Below are positions 42,585 through 54,949 of a stretch of DNA of 64,000 nucleotides, in pieces; position 1 is the stretch's first letter; the number at the start of each line of letters is the position of its first letter. The DNA comes from Isochrysis galbana (Eukaryota > Haptophyta > Isochrysidales > Isochrysidaceae). The translations under genes and the position numbers were made by a program. The DNA is taken from the NCBI GenBank assembly GCA_018136815.1, contig CM030932.1, positions 8,261,628 to 8,325,627 on the forward strand. The letters run 5' to 3'. Below the pieces are notes generated by a model that did no database searches, had not been told where the DNA came from, and saw nothing but the letters and a program-made list of their open reading frames with translations.

Positions 42585-44984
42585 TGCGGCAAACCCAACG
42601 ACCTAAAGTTCGAGGGACTTAGGATGGGCTCCTTAAAAAGAAAACGCCCACCAGCGAGTTTCCAAAGATACAAGTGGCTGAAAAGGAACGAATACGCGAC
42701 CATCTTGGGAGTCCCCCTAGGGGGACCCCAGGCCATCAAAGAGTTCTGGCGCAAACTAGCCGACAAGATAGAGAAAAAAACCACCATATACGCACCGATA
42801 ACGAATAATCTATCCATACACGGGAAAACGAAGGTAGCTAACTTTCTCATATACTCTATTCCTAGATACTGGCTACAAACACTTGCAGCCCCAAGATCGT
42901 TCCACGCAGCGGTAAAAAGATCCGTGGACAGAATCATGTGGACGAACGCGCGCACCGGACGGAGACTGCAATGGGTGAAACACCCCGAAATCCCAATCAA
43001 AAACACTTCGGAGAAAGGGCCACACTTGGGGCTGGGTCTGCTAGACTGGGGTAACCACGTTAAAGCACTACAGGCCAAATGGATCCTGAACTACCTGGAC
43101 GCACGCCAAGCACAATGGAAACAAGTGCTAGACGCTTGGTTCTGCCGCACGAACCTGGGAAGAGCAGCGGTTCTTTCGACAATCCCCGCAAACAGACTTA
43201 CCGACGGAATAGCGGGCAAAAGCAAACTCCCTGCGTTCTGGAAACAGGCGCTAAACAACATCCGCGAACTAGATCTCACGTCCCTGAAAGTGAGCAGGGA
43301 AGGAGCACTCTCACAACCCATGTGGGGTAGCCCGACGCACCCGGGCCCCAAGCTGAACCCCACGTGGGCAAAGCTATGGAACAAGCTAGAATGCAACGCC
43401 TTACACAACGTCTTCAAAGACCACGAAGCGAGCATACCCTATAGTAGCGAAGAATGCGCGCAATACCTCAGAAACAACGATACGTATATACAATTTCAGG
43501 GAGAATATATCCCAAGGGACAAATTCTTGGAAACATGGGACACACTAGTTAGACACGCCACGGAGACATTGACGACGGCAGAAAGCGCGTCCGAAACGGA
43601 AAGCGCACATCCATGGCGCGATATAACCGGCAACCATCACGACCCGGAGGAACCACAGCCCGAAATACGAATTACGTTAGACGGGGAATACTACGCGAAC
43701 CTCAAGGGAACGTGGTATGAGACGGAGCTCTCATACCTAGGCACACCTATAATCGGGAATAGACTACTCGCCGCACCCACAAACCTAGACATATCCCCAC
43801 CGGCGAGATGGGGGGAAGGATACAAAACCAACAAAAGGCTAGAATACCCGCTAGCGGACGAATACACGCTAGACGGCAAAACGCCGCTAGACGGCACCGG
43901 GGTAGAACATATAGCCGAGGCACTTCAGCGTAAAGACCGCAAACGCAAACGCCTCACGGGGCCGGCCAAATGGGAGGAAAAACTCCAAATACCAGGGGAT
44001 ACATGGGCGCACCTGGCGCGAATATACACCACGCCAATGGTAACGGCGAGGGACATGCACCTACACTTCAAACATATTACACACAGGCGAGTGGGCACAT
44101 ACAACCGCTTTCCAGACAGAGCCAACACGTGCCGCATTTGTGGGGAAACGGATGAGTCCTCGACACACCTAGGCGAATGCCCCGGGATAACCAACATCCT
44201 AGGCGAACTGAATAAAATTGCACGGTTCACACCAGGATTAGAAAGGAGCAGGGAAGAAACCATTGTAGACAACCTATTCATCTACCCAAAAGGAGACGCC
44301 CCGAAAGCGATATACGTACTGTACCTATTAGCGTGGAGATATATACTCACAGACTTCTATAGGATACATTACGACGGCATCAAATTCTCGGAAGAATCCA
44401 TACTAATAAGAATAATAGAGAGATACACCATACTAAGTAAAGCACTCCTCTTCGCACAAGAAACCGACTCGGCGAGAACCGCCCAAGCGGGCATGGGAAG
44501 ACAGCCTAAAAAAAGGATAGACATGAACGACTTGAGACCCGTTTTCAACAGGAACGACAAAGGCGGTCTTAAGCCCAGCGCGGAGCTAGTGGAACTAGCC
44601 TCCAAGCTGGGGATCGCACACGCTGTCGAGGGGACCACGGAACAAGGGAACAAAGGAAATTGAAACATCGATACACCTACCAAAGTCGCTGATAGAGACA
44701 ATGGAACCTGGATATAAACCAAACAAACAAAAAGCGACCAGACGGACACACTCGACAACAAAGACAATTCCAGAAGGCCTGCCCGGACCCCACACTCTAA
44801 ACCAGGCCTCAGGTAGCGCACCGAGGCCGGACCCCGGAAACCGAAGAAAAAGGAAAGAAGGGGGGCAGGGGAAGAGGTGGAGGGAGGGATGATAAGGGCG
44901 GTGTAGATAGCGAAGGGAAGTCCCATAAATAGTAGGTGTGTAGCCCTGAATCTTCAGAAGTTTTTTTTTACTAGTAACGGCGAA
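42569..44984 (+). mobile_element. inner LINE, 5'-truncated, with 16 bp target-site duplication
   Basis: TACTAGTAACGGCGAA at 42569-42584 is repeated at 44969-44984 and brackets 42585-44968. The insert starts in the last part of the RT region, carries one long intact frame, and ends with the tail AAGGGCGGTGTAGATAGC, GTGTGTAGCCCTGAATC, TTCAGAAG and a T-run. Removing it and one duplicate restores the reading frame of the middle LINE's ORF2 across the site (ILVTA then KVGFFQRLKKQ), which proves insertion after that element arrived. Confidence 0.92.
42585..44663 (+). CDS. LINE ORF2 C-terminal region (post-RT and zinc knuckle), intact frame
   Basis: 692 codons open from the insertion point; the first Met is at 42624. 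It begins KFEGLRMGSLKRKRPP and then TILGVPLGGPQAIKEFWRKL, the region following the RT catalytic palm. There follows a thumb/connection-like region (WFCRTNLGRAAVLSTIPA, WNKLECNALHNVFKDHEASI), an acidic linker, a domain with WGEGYKTNKRLEYPLADEYT, and the knuckle HFKHITHRRVGTYNRF with CRICG..STHLGEC, then LLAWRYILTDFYRIHYDG. EN and the RT active site are absent through 5' truncation. The lack of stops suggests a young insertion. No host function is proposed. Confidence 0.88.
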   Translation, partial: CGKPNDLKFEGLRMGSLKRKRPPASFQRYKWLKRNEYATILGVPLGGPQAIKEFWRKLADKIEKKTTIYAPITNNLSIHGKTKVANFLIYSIPRYWLQTLAAPRSFHAAVKRSVDRIMWTNARTGRRLQWVKHPEIPIKNTSEKGPHLGLGLLDWGNHVKALQAKWILNYLDARQAQWKQVLDAWFCRTNLGRAAVLSTIPANRLTDGIAGKSKLPAFWKQALNNIRELDLTSLKVSREGALSQPMWGSPTHPGPKLNPTWAKLWNKLECNALHNVFKDHEASIPYSSEECAQYLRNNDTYIQFQGEYIPRDKFLETWDTLVRHATETLTTAESASETESAHPWRDITGNHHDPEEPQPEIRITLDGEYYANLKGTWYETELSYLGTPIIGNRLLAAPTNLDISPPARWGEGYKTNKRLEYPLADEYTLDGKTPLDGTGVEHIAEALQRKDRKRKRLTGPAKWEEKLQIPGDTWAHLARIYTTPMVTARDMHLHFKHITHRRVGTYNRFPDRANTCRICGETDESSTHLGECPGITNILGELNKIARFTPGLERSREETIVDNLFIYPKGDAPKAIYVLYLLAWRYILTDFYRIHYDGIKFSEESILIRIIERYTILSKALLFAQETDSARTAQAGMGRQPKKRIDMNDLRPVFNRNDKGGLKPSAELVELASKLGIAHAVEGTTEQGNKGN

Positions 44985-45163
44985 AGTCGGTTTCTTCCAG
45001 AGACTAAAGAAACAACGAGAAAATATGGGGCTACACGCCCCGAGCAACAAACATATTAAGAAAATGATAAGCCCTCTCTACACGGTGGACAAAGACTTCA
45101 ACCTAGAAATATCGGAAGACCTCCGGCAGGCGGCGGGAGGTCTGGATATGCGCAACATCGCCT
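44985..45163 (+). pseudogene. remainder of the middle LINE ORF2
   Basis: In frame with 42584 after removing the insert and one duplicate: KVGFFQRLKKQRENMGLHA, SNKHIKKMISPLYTVDKDFN, then QAAGGLDMRNIA and a stop at 45161-45163. This is the natural C-terminus of ORF2. Confidence 0.8.
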
Positions 45164-45479
45164 AGAGCAGTCTAACCTCTCTTAATAGAGACCCCAACGG
45201 ACAGCAAGAGGGAAGCTAGGAGATATAAGAGAAGGAGATTCAAGCCGAGCCAGAGCTAAGGAGAAACCACAGTCTCCCGCCCCCTTCTCTCCAACCCCTG
45301 GCCGAAGCAGCGCGCGCGGTCTCCCCGGAACCAGCTTCTCCGCTAAAGAGGGAACTGGGGAAGGGGAAGGGGGTTGTTAGGAGTTAAGGTTGGGTAGTAG
45401 GGAGGTCCACAAGCACACTGCCTCATGTCGCACAAGTAGCGGAGATTTTTAAGAAGATTTTTTTATAGGCGTTAGGCCA

Positions 45480-45893
45480 TGAATCTTCAGATGTTTTTAA
45501 TCATTTATCTGTGGGTTGTTGTTTGCTTGCCGCTTCTACCTAGTTAGTACACACAAGACACAAGCCGGGAGATGATCTACATGGCATGTAGTGGCAGTTG
45601 AGTAAGACATATATAGGCATTCGACATGCGACATGTGTGTGACACAGCAAGACACATTAGTGATGAACCCACCCCTCTGGGTGGGCGCCGACGTCAATAG
45701 AACCTCCTTGCATCCAGCAGTGAGCGTGCATAGGGTGCGGCAATGGCCTGCGACTGCACGACAAACGTGTCGATGGCTGTCATGTCACTACCGCGCAATG
45801 ACGGAAGGTGTCCGATTGACTGCGTGACCACACCGGCGGAGACGGCTCCATCCTGTCCTCCTCTTGAAAGCTCATCCCCGTTTCTCCATGTTT
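45480..45893. other. end of outer LINE tail, then intergenic
   Basis: 45480-45498 (TGAATCTTCAGATGTTTTT) completes the outer LINE tail. The remainder is unique sequence without a gene, likely including the adenylate kinase 3' UTR. Confidence 0.55.
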
Positions 45894-47069
45894 CTAATGC
45901 GGCAGGCTCTCAAGCACAGACCTGCCGCCCACGCCAACAGTAACAAGGCCAGTGGCGCAAATGGCGCGCATGAGGTGCGGCAGCGTCTCTGGAATGCCGG
46001 CCGTGATCTCAAAGTCAACTACGCGCACAACTGCGTCCTGCCGATAGTGCTGTTCGACGGGAAAGCATTGCTGCGTGTGAGAGGCGAGGCGTGTGGAGAT
46101 GGCCGCCATGGTGTCATCTGAGCGCCGAGCCATGCGAGGGCAACCGCACGCCTCACAGCGGCCACCAGGCGGCGCGAGTGGCTTTAGTATCACCGGCGGC
46201 AGTAGCCGCGAGGTGTCGGGGCTCAGATTGACGCTGGCGGTGTTGTAACTCTTCCCGCAGTTCTCGCACGAGCACCTACAACAAAGGAGAGGGCACGTTT
46301 AGGCTTGTTGTTGGCAATTGGTATCGAGAAGCGAGCTCATGAAAGCGCAGCCGGGCAAGAAGACGAGGGGCACCGCCGAAGGTAGGCCAGCATTGGCAAG
46401 TTGGCGATGGGTGTGGAATGTCCGGATTTGCAGGGTGTGCACTTGCCGTTCAGCACACGGAGACCCGAGGCAGACGGGTGACCAACAGTGCCACAGCTTT
46501 GCGAGGGGTAGTGTGCTTTCAAATGCTACCTGCCCAAGAGCTTTGCTATTAGCGCATCCTCGCGCATAGCGAGATTGACGACGACCTCGACCTCAGCGAG
46601 CTCCTTCAGCCTTCTGGCTTGATCAACGGATCGTGGGTAGCCGTCGAGCACTGCGCCAGTGAGGGCCACGTCGGGCTGGCTCATCCGCTTGGCGATGAGG
46701 TCAAAGATGGTCTCGTCCTCAAGCAAACGGCCCTGGGCGATCCTTCCTTCGACTGAGAGGCCTAGCGGGGTCCTGGCCTTGATCTCGTCGCGGATAAGGT
46801 CACCCGCCTGCGCAGCACGCGAGAGTAGTGCGTGACCCAGCGAGCGGACCCCCAAGAGGGCTGTACGGCAGGAGAGAGAGAGGGGGGGAGAGAGGGGGGA
46901 AGCGGGGGGGGGGGGGGGGGGGAAGGGGGCGGGGGGGGGGGGGGGGATTGCGGGGTGCACTCACGACGACGTGTGGCGCGCGCAGCATCCTGGCGAGCCG
47001 GATCGCGTAGGTGCCCTTGCCCACGCCCGGCGGGCCGAGGAAGACGACGGCGCGTGGTAGACGGCGCAT
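45894..47069 (-). CDS. ADK: adenylate kinase
   Basis: Three exons, 47069-46965, 46807-46530 and 46275-45894, GT-AG introns, frame kept; 254 residues. Exon 1 has the P-loop GPPGVGKGT. Exon 2 has AGDLIRDEIKARTPLGLSVE, LLEDETIFDLIAKR and LDGYPRSVDQA (the LDG(F/Y)PR nucleotide-binding motif). Exon 3 has the LID domain with a Cys cluster (CSCENCG, then CEACGC) consistent with structural zinc, then RRSDD and the C-terminal core. The enzyme interconverts ATP and AMP with two ADP. Where the family has HISTGDL this protein reads HVVAGDL, so the usual Thr is Ala if the exon 2 acceptor is right. A G-rich intron 1 may be misassembled. The N-terminus is short, with no plastid leader. Divergent from the DEG gene. 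Confidence 0.92.
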
Positions 47070-47679
47070 CGGCGAGGCGGCGCCGCCTCCCCTTCTCTCC
47101 CTTCTCCCCTTCTCTCTTTCTCCCCGTCTGTTGCTTCGCTCGCGCTCTCTTCCCCTTTCCTTTCTCTTTTCAAGGATGAAACGAGAAGAGAAAGAACTCT
47201 CCGAGGTGTGCGGCGCAGATATGATTCTTTCACTGTATCCACCAACAACAAGAAGAGAGCTCCCCCCTCCTGGACACACCGCCCCGCGGCGCCGTCTCCA
47301 GGTTCAACCTACATTATATGGATTATTCTCTGTACATTGTACGAATACTCACTTACCTCCCCGAGCCCTCCCCCCGGCCCCAGCTCTTTCTCTCTTCTCT
47401 CTCTCTCTCCCCCTCCCTCCCTCTCCCTCCCTCTCCCCCTCTTTCTCACTTTCTCTCTCTGAGGGGCTAGAGAGTAGAGAGGGGGGGCGACGCCGAGGGA
47501 CCCCAAAGAAGAGATAGAAAAGAGTAAAGATTTAACATTACCGCCGAGAGAACGTCTCGACATCTCTTGCTCTCTCTCCCTTCCGCCGCCCTCTCGCTCG
47601 CGCCGCCCTCGGCCACAACCAGCCTCCCTCTGCCTCCCTCTCCCCGCCTAGCACCACTCTCGCCTCGCCGCCTTAACAG
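47070..47679. other. CT-rich spacer between divergent ADK and DEG genes
   Basis: 610 bp with long pyrimidine runs (47380-47460 and 47560-47660). It must hold both promoters. No TATA box or other motif can be assigned with confidence. Confidence 0.5.
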
Positions 47680-50150
<2,471 letters not shown>

Positions 50151-51035
50151 TCGTTGTTGACATCCAAGCCCTTATGGTACCAGTGTAGCTCGGTGACCAT
50201 GGCGCGTGCTATTGTTCCACATTCGCCTCGCATCTGCAATGTCAGCACTTGCAAATACTTTTGTGCAGCCATCACCGTAGATGGCGAGTCAGTGACCATA
50301 GCGCATCCTTCTGTTCCACATTCACACCTACGATGTTGTCACCTGCAAAGTGAGTTGCAAAGTGAAGGAGGTCGTTGGGCTCTTTTGATAGTATTTCAGC
50401 TTCCTGTAGACGAGATCGTTTGACTCTCTTGATGGTATTTCAGCTTCCTGTAGATGCAGGTTATGGCTAGCCTCCAGCGTCTAGGTACAATCTTGTTTCA
50501 TGCAGACAGTTCGTGAGATTGTTGGCGACCGCCGGGGGTGCGCACCGTAGATACCTACCTACTGAACGAAGCGCTTTGCCTCGTGCACGCTGTAGAGGAG
50601 AGCCGCTTTCAAAATCTTGAAGTTGAGTAGATTCCGGGCTACCGCTATTGCCCGTACAAGTGGAAGCACTATGCCAAAGCCAAAGCGTAGGCAAAAAGGG
50701 GGGCGTCTACCAACCACCGACCCTTGTCGGTTGTCGGGCCCGTTGGGGCTGCATCGATGTCGGATCGCGCTCTCCTGCGGAAGCAATCGCCCATCTCTAG
50801 TAGGAGTTCCGGCTCTGCAAGAACACTACGGTTCGTAGACACCATCCATGATTCTTTTAAAAGGGGGAAATCGCAAATCGGCTCAGATTTCTAATACTAA
50901 CACGGATGTAGCAACTGTTGGATACAGCATTAGTGTGGAACACCAAGACCTTCGCCACATAAACATGAAGGGGGGGGGGGGGGGGGCACCGACACCGAGA
51001 GCGGCGGGCGGTCCAGCCGGTAAGCCGAGAGTTCT
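50151..51035. other. intergenic, no gene recognised
   Basis: DEG 3' UTR, then two copies of a GTTCCACATTC/GCTTCCTGTAGA-type short repeat between 50210 and 50460, and a G-run at 50970-50985. Confidence 0.45.
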
Positions 51036-51345
51036 CTTCCCAACGGGGAGCCTCATATTTACGAAGTAGCAAGTCCGCAGCCAATGCCGGATGAACTGTA
51101 CACCCCACTCAAGTGGGGTAGGGCGTATGACGGGCCAGCCGAAACGGCCTACCCAATACCTCAAGAATATACGGTTAAGGGCACGTGTAAAACACTAGAA
51201 AACATAAACGCCAGGATGTTGACCAAATACCAAATAAGCTTTTCTCGCAATGAGGAAAACAAAGAGACAGAAGTCCACGATACGATGGGAGAAGAGAATC
51301 CCAGGCCTCGCGGGGAAACGGAAACAGATATCACAGCTTTATAAA
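51036..51345 (+). mobile_element. LINE ORF2 fragment
   Basis: Encodes QPMPDELYTPLKWGRAYDG, ETAYPIPQEYTVKGTCKTLE and WEKRIPGLAGKRKQISQLYK across frame changes. It is nearly the same as 41920-42175 in the middle LINE. Both ends are lost; a dead fragment. Confidence 0.85.
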
Positions 51346-51564
51346 TGTTACCTCCCAGGCGCCACAGTGATAAAAAAAGGGGTTCCGCCAGCCACCGCTC
51401 CCTGCTCGCCCGCCTTTCGGCTCCCTCGAGCTCCTCGCTGCTCCGTTGCCGTTCACTAGCGCAAACTAAAGCCCGCTGGTCATGGAACTTAACCCCCACC
51501 CCCCCCAAAAAAAAAGGCGTCAATCTCAAAAGAGGCAGGCTGACCCCGCGAGTGGGGAGGACCG

Positions 51565-52161
51565 ATGCGACGCCGCTCGCTCGCGACGCCGCTCGCGGCG
51601 CTGCTCGCGTGCTCTCTGGCGCCGGCATGCGCGCTCAGACGATCTGCAATGCCCGGGCTACACCACACGGTATGCTCGACGCCACGCAGCAGCAACTATC
51701 GATGTGCTCTGGCAGAGGAGCGAATTGAAAGCGCCAAAGCAGGTGGAGTATCTCTGCTCGCTGGCAGTCTCTCATCAGTTCCTCTGGCATTGGTGTCTCC
51801 TCAAGCCTTTGGTGCGCAATGGGAGCTGGCTCATGACGGACTTGCCGTCATGCTACTGCTCTTCGGCGTCGTCTACCGCTATGCCGTGCGTGAAGATGAC
51901 AACGACATGCTCAAACAGGGTGTTGTTGGTGCATTTGCTGTGACTCGTGCGCTTGCTGAGCTACGTGCCTCTCCGGAATGTACCGCCCTTCCGTTATCTT
52001 GTGGCTCGCCGCTTGGATATGCGGACTGGCAGATGATTGCAAATGGGGCCTTTGGGGTCCTGGAAGCCCTCGTTGCCTTTGGTGGAGCAGCATTTGTGCT
52101 GGAGATGGGGTTCAGGAAGGGCGTACTTCGCAGATTACCGGGCTCGCTGCCAACAGAGTGA
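51565..52161 (+). CDS. conserved plastid membrane protein of unknown function
   Basis: Single exon, 198 residues. The N-terminus (residues 1-24, ATPLAALLACSLAPACALRR) is a signal peptide followed by a transit-like stretch. The mature part has ERIESAKAGGVSLLAGSLSS, QWELAHDGLAVMLLLFGVVY, RYAVREDDNDMLKQGVVGAF and CGSPLGYADWQMIANGAFGV, with three or four membrane segments. From memory this pattern (ERIESAKAG and the RYAVR-D-N-LKQGVVGAF block) matches a family found in plants, algae and cyanobacteria without an assigned role. Location in the thylakoid or envelope membrane is inference. The start is the first ATG after a poly-A-rich stretch. No damage is seen. Confidence 0.85.
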   Translation: MRRRSLATPLAALLACSLAPACALRRSAMPGLHHTVCSTPRSSNYRCALAEERIESAKAGGVSLLAGSLSSVPLALVSPQAFGAQWELAHDGLAVMLLLFGVVYRYAVREDDNDMLKQGVVGAFAVTRALAELRASPECTALPLSCGSPLGYADWQMIANGAFGVLEALVAFGGAAFVLEMGFRKGVLRRLPGSLPTE

Positions 52162-52705
52162 CGATTACGCTTCTCCTACATGTGGAGAATCGGGTTGGGA
52201 GTTTCGCTTTCTGCTGAACAAGAGGCTTAGTCAAAGCCAACATGCGCTTTTCAGTATGCGGCGCGGTGGGAATGCACAGACAGCATTTCACTTGTCAATG
52301 CACTTGTCCTGAGTCGTCACACATCATGTGTGTTAATCAACGAGATAGCCCGTCAAAAGATGCATCGATGCATCGTTTGTGGGGGGAATCCAACATTTAA
52401 GCGTTGCGCACCGACTTGATGGGTCTGCCGAGATCCCATGAGGATGTAAATGGGTGCCCATGCACACAAAGATTTCTCTGTAAGGAGTAAGAAGTACAAA
52501 GACAAAGCAATTTTTCGAGGGTTTCCACTTTCCACGCGCTCATGTCTCATGGCCTGCTCTCAGAGGTCCTCTGAGGGCCCCCAAAGGGCTGGCAGAGGCA
52601 GCCCAGGGGGCTGTGGAGGCTGGGGCTCAGCCCGTGCCCCCCCCCCTCTCCCACTCTAGCCTTGCCGGCCATGGGTGCGAACTATCATTAAAAGGCGCGA
52701 GAAGC
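52162..52705. other. intergenic, no gene recognised
   Basis: Presumed 3' UTR, then unique sequence, then a GCCCAGGGGGCTGTGGAGGC-type block (52590-52665) resembling 53920-54000 in inverted orientation. Confidence 0.45.
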
Positions 52706-52910
52706 GTTCAATCACCATCACCATCACCCACGAGATGTAGAAGCGTTCAATCACCATCACCCACGAGATGGAGAAGCATTCAATCACCATCACCCACGAG
52801 ATGGAGAAGAGTTCAATCACCATCACCCACGAGATGCGAGATGGAGAAGCGTTCAATCACACCACCCACGAGATGGAGAAGCGTTCTATCACCACCACCC
52901 ACCACTCACG
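52706..52910. repeat. ~30 bp minisatellite
   Basis: Six or so units of AATCACCATCACCCACGAGA followed by TGGAGAAGCGTTC, with small length changes. It lies immediately next to the X segment end at 52915-52935. Confidence 0.85.
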
Positions 52911-52920
52911 AGAAGGTGTC

Positions 52921-53106
52921 GTTCCGTCAATTGTGGGACATCAGTCGAATTGAGCGATCGAATGTCCACATTGTATATAGAACGTCATTTTAAAATTAAA
53001 TGCAGACTAGCGTAACAACTTCTTTCCCGCGGCGCATGTCCCCCCCCCCCCGGGGGGCGCCGTGTCGGCGCTTTTCCCCTGTGTGACAACTACATAAACA
53101 CACATT
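52921..53106 (-). repeat. dispersed element end, copy 3 (X segment, inverted)
   Basis: GTTCCGTCAATTGTGGGACA at the left, then GATCGAATGTCCACATTG and GCGCCGTGTCGGCGCTTTTC. It is the reverse complement of 541-703 and shares the flanking ACACCT with copy 2. Confidence 0.75.
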
Positions 53107-53627
53107 TTAAGAGATAGTTACCATGGCACCTGTGACTGGCGGAGTGGAGTGGCTGTGGCTGTGGCTGTGGACTGGAGCTCTAATGATTGTTGAGACAGAG
53201 GGTGGGGCTCTCCAGGGGCGACCGCGCTCACGGAGGGCTGAGCACAGGGAGCGCTGGGGCTGGAGGGAGGCATGGCACCGTCGGGAGCACCGCTCACACG
53301 AGCCTGGGGCGACGGCGGTCGAGAGAGCTCGCCCAGAGCCCCAGGGAGTGCGGCCATGGGCGCGACTCTCGGAACTCTGGGCCGAGAGAAAACGCGGGAA
53401 ACACACGGGGCGCGCGCAAGGAAAGAAAGGGGGCGCACACATGAGGAAACAAGGGAGGGGGATCGAGAGCGATCACCCCTGTCCTAACACACGGGGGAAG
53501 AGAGGAAGATCGGAAGATCGGGATCGGAGGATCCGAGGATCCCGATCGGACGGAGAGGATGCAACCCGAAGGGAGAAACCAAAACACGCGAAGGCTAAGT
53601 ATAAACTTAGTTGGAAATATCCAACCT
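53107..53627. other. intergenic, doubtful minus-strand ORF1-like frame
   Basis: Contains a GTGGCT triplet run (53150-53170) and, on the minus strand, a Pro/Ser/Gln-rich frame from about 53371 with no domain, similar in style to the one at 34570. Confidence 0.35.
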
Positions 53628-54430
53628 ACTTTTATAAGTAGGGGTCAATGGGGGCCTCGCGCCCCCCTCTCTCCATCGCGGACACCCCCAGAGGTGGGCC
53701 CGTACAATCAACCACAGCCCCTGCCCTTTGGCAGGGGCTCGGCAATCATCACACTGGCCCAGACCCCTAGTGGGCGCGGGCCGTGATTCGCACTCCCACG
53801 CCCTGCGTGGGCCTGCCCTCGAGCTGACCCCCCCCCCTTCCCTGGTCGCCAGGCAGACAGATGCCTCTGGGCGGCTCCCATGGCCAGCGAGGCAAGCGTG
53901 GGAGAGGCAGGGGGGGCCAGGGGCTGAGCCCCAGCCTCCACTGCCCCCTGCCCCCTGAGCTGCCCTTGCTGGCCCTCTGGGAGCTCCCAAAGGCCCTCTG
54001 AGAGCAGGCCGTGGCGCGCCGCATGGCGACGCGCCGCAGGGAGAGGGGTGGAGGAGAATGGAGAGGGGGAGAGGGGGGGATTTGCACCCCCCCCGATGGA
54101 GTGCGGTAAGAAACGGGCCCCGTTTGCGTTAGCAAACGGGCGAAGGGGGGCGGCTGGCGACAGGAGGGGGAGAAGAAGGGAGTGGCTCAAGACGTCCCTG
54201 TGGCAGGTATAGGGGGGCGCAGTCATTTATTTCTTCGAGGACTGCTCGCGGCGCGAGCTGTAAGGGCCGTTCCGCTTCTCGACGAGAGGTTCCTCCCCCC
54301 CCCCCGGTGCTTTTTCCCGGAGAGTCGGCCGGCGTCGACCGGTCCGCCTCAATGGGTTTTCCCTCATTTTAACTTGTGGGGAGTTAGAATGGGAGCCGGG
54401 GGGCATGCGAGGGGGGAGATTTGGAGGGGT
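53628..54430. repeat. dispersed repeat, long copy
   Basis: Left end CTTTTATAAGTAGGGGTCAA, right end GGGAGCCGGGGGGCATGCGA. It is the longer relative of 24072-24410. The middle includes CGTTTGCGTTAGCAAACG (54121-54138), a perfect palindrome. Confidence 0.6.
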
Positions 54431-54555
54431 GCATAGGAGTATGTATCTGTGTCAACAGCACGCGCCAAGGTGTACGGGCAGGTGCGCTGAGGGCTGTCGT
54501 GTTGGTACCGGGCTAGTGGGAGTAGTGGTACTAACGCTCAGATGTTTTTTTTTAG

Positions 54556-54836
54556 TTGGAAATATCCAGAGATAGCTGGTTCCGCCAAAATCAGCCCAAA
54601 TATCTAGTAGATATATCCGGATATTTCTGCCAACCCCAACTGGCCTCCCCTGCCTCTCCCTCGCTAGCCTCGCTGGCCGCTCGAGTGGTCTGTGGCTCAG
54701 TGGTGAAGGGGGGGGTCAGTACGATGGGGAACCAGTGCAGGCGAATGCGTGCGGCGCGCGGCGCGCGCTTGGTGGAGAGAGGGGGGCGCGAGGCCCCCAT
54801 TGATTGACATTGATTGACCCCCACTTATAAATATAA
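54556..54836. repeat. fragment of the same dispersed repeat, inverted
   Basis: 54690-54836 ends TTGACCCCCACTTATAAATA, the reverse complement of the left end at 24072 and 53628. 54556-54635 carries several GGATATTT/AAATATCC copies. Confidence 0.5.
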
Positions 54837-54949
54837 CCGTAGGGCTTGCGGAAGCAACGCAGCAATACCCCCTCAAGATCTCGTATGCATGCTGCGCCAA
54901 AGCTCAAAACGATCATCAAACATGATCAATAGATCAATAGGCCTGCCCG

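Larger units (their letters stand above)
40082..45479 (+). mobile_element. middle LINE, EN/RT-less, with target-site duplication
   Basis: TTATAGGCGTTAGGCCA occurs at 40082-40098 and 45463-45479 and brackets 40099-45462. The leader is 26 bp before ATG 40125. ORF1 is frameshifted; it is followed at about 41580 by the C-terminal quarter of ORF2, so the EN, RT and post-RT regions are missing. ORF2 is interrupted at 42584 by a younger LINE and resumes at 44985-45163. The 3' UTR ends GTAGCGGAGATTTTTAAGAA and a T-run. Confidence 0.85.

Noticed and set aside
52706-52910. CRISPR-like array
   Set aside because: Units are adjacent repeats without unique spacers; the genome is eukaryotic.
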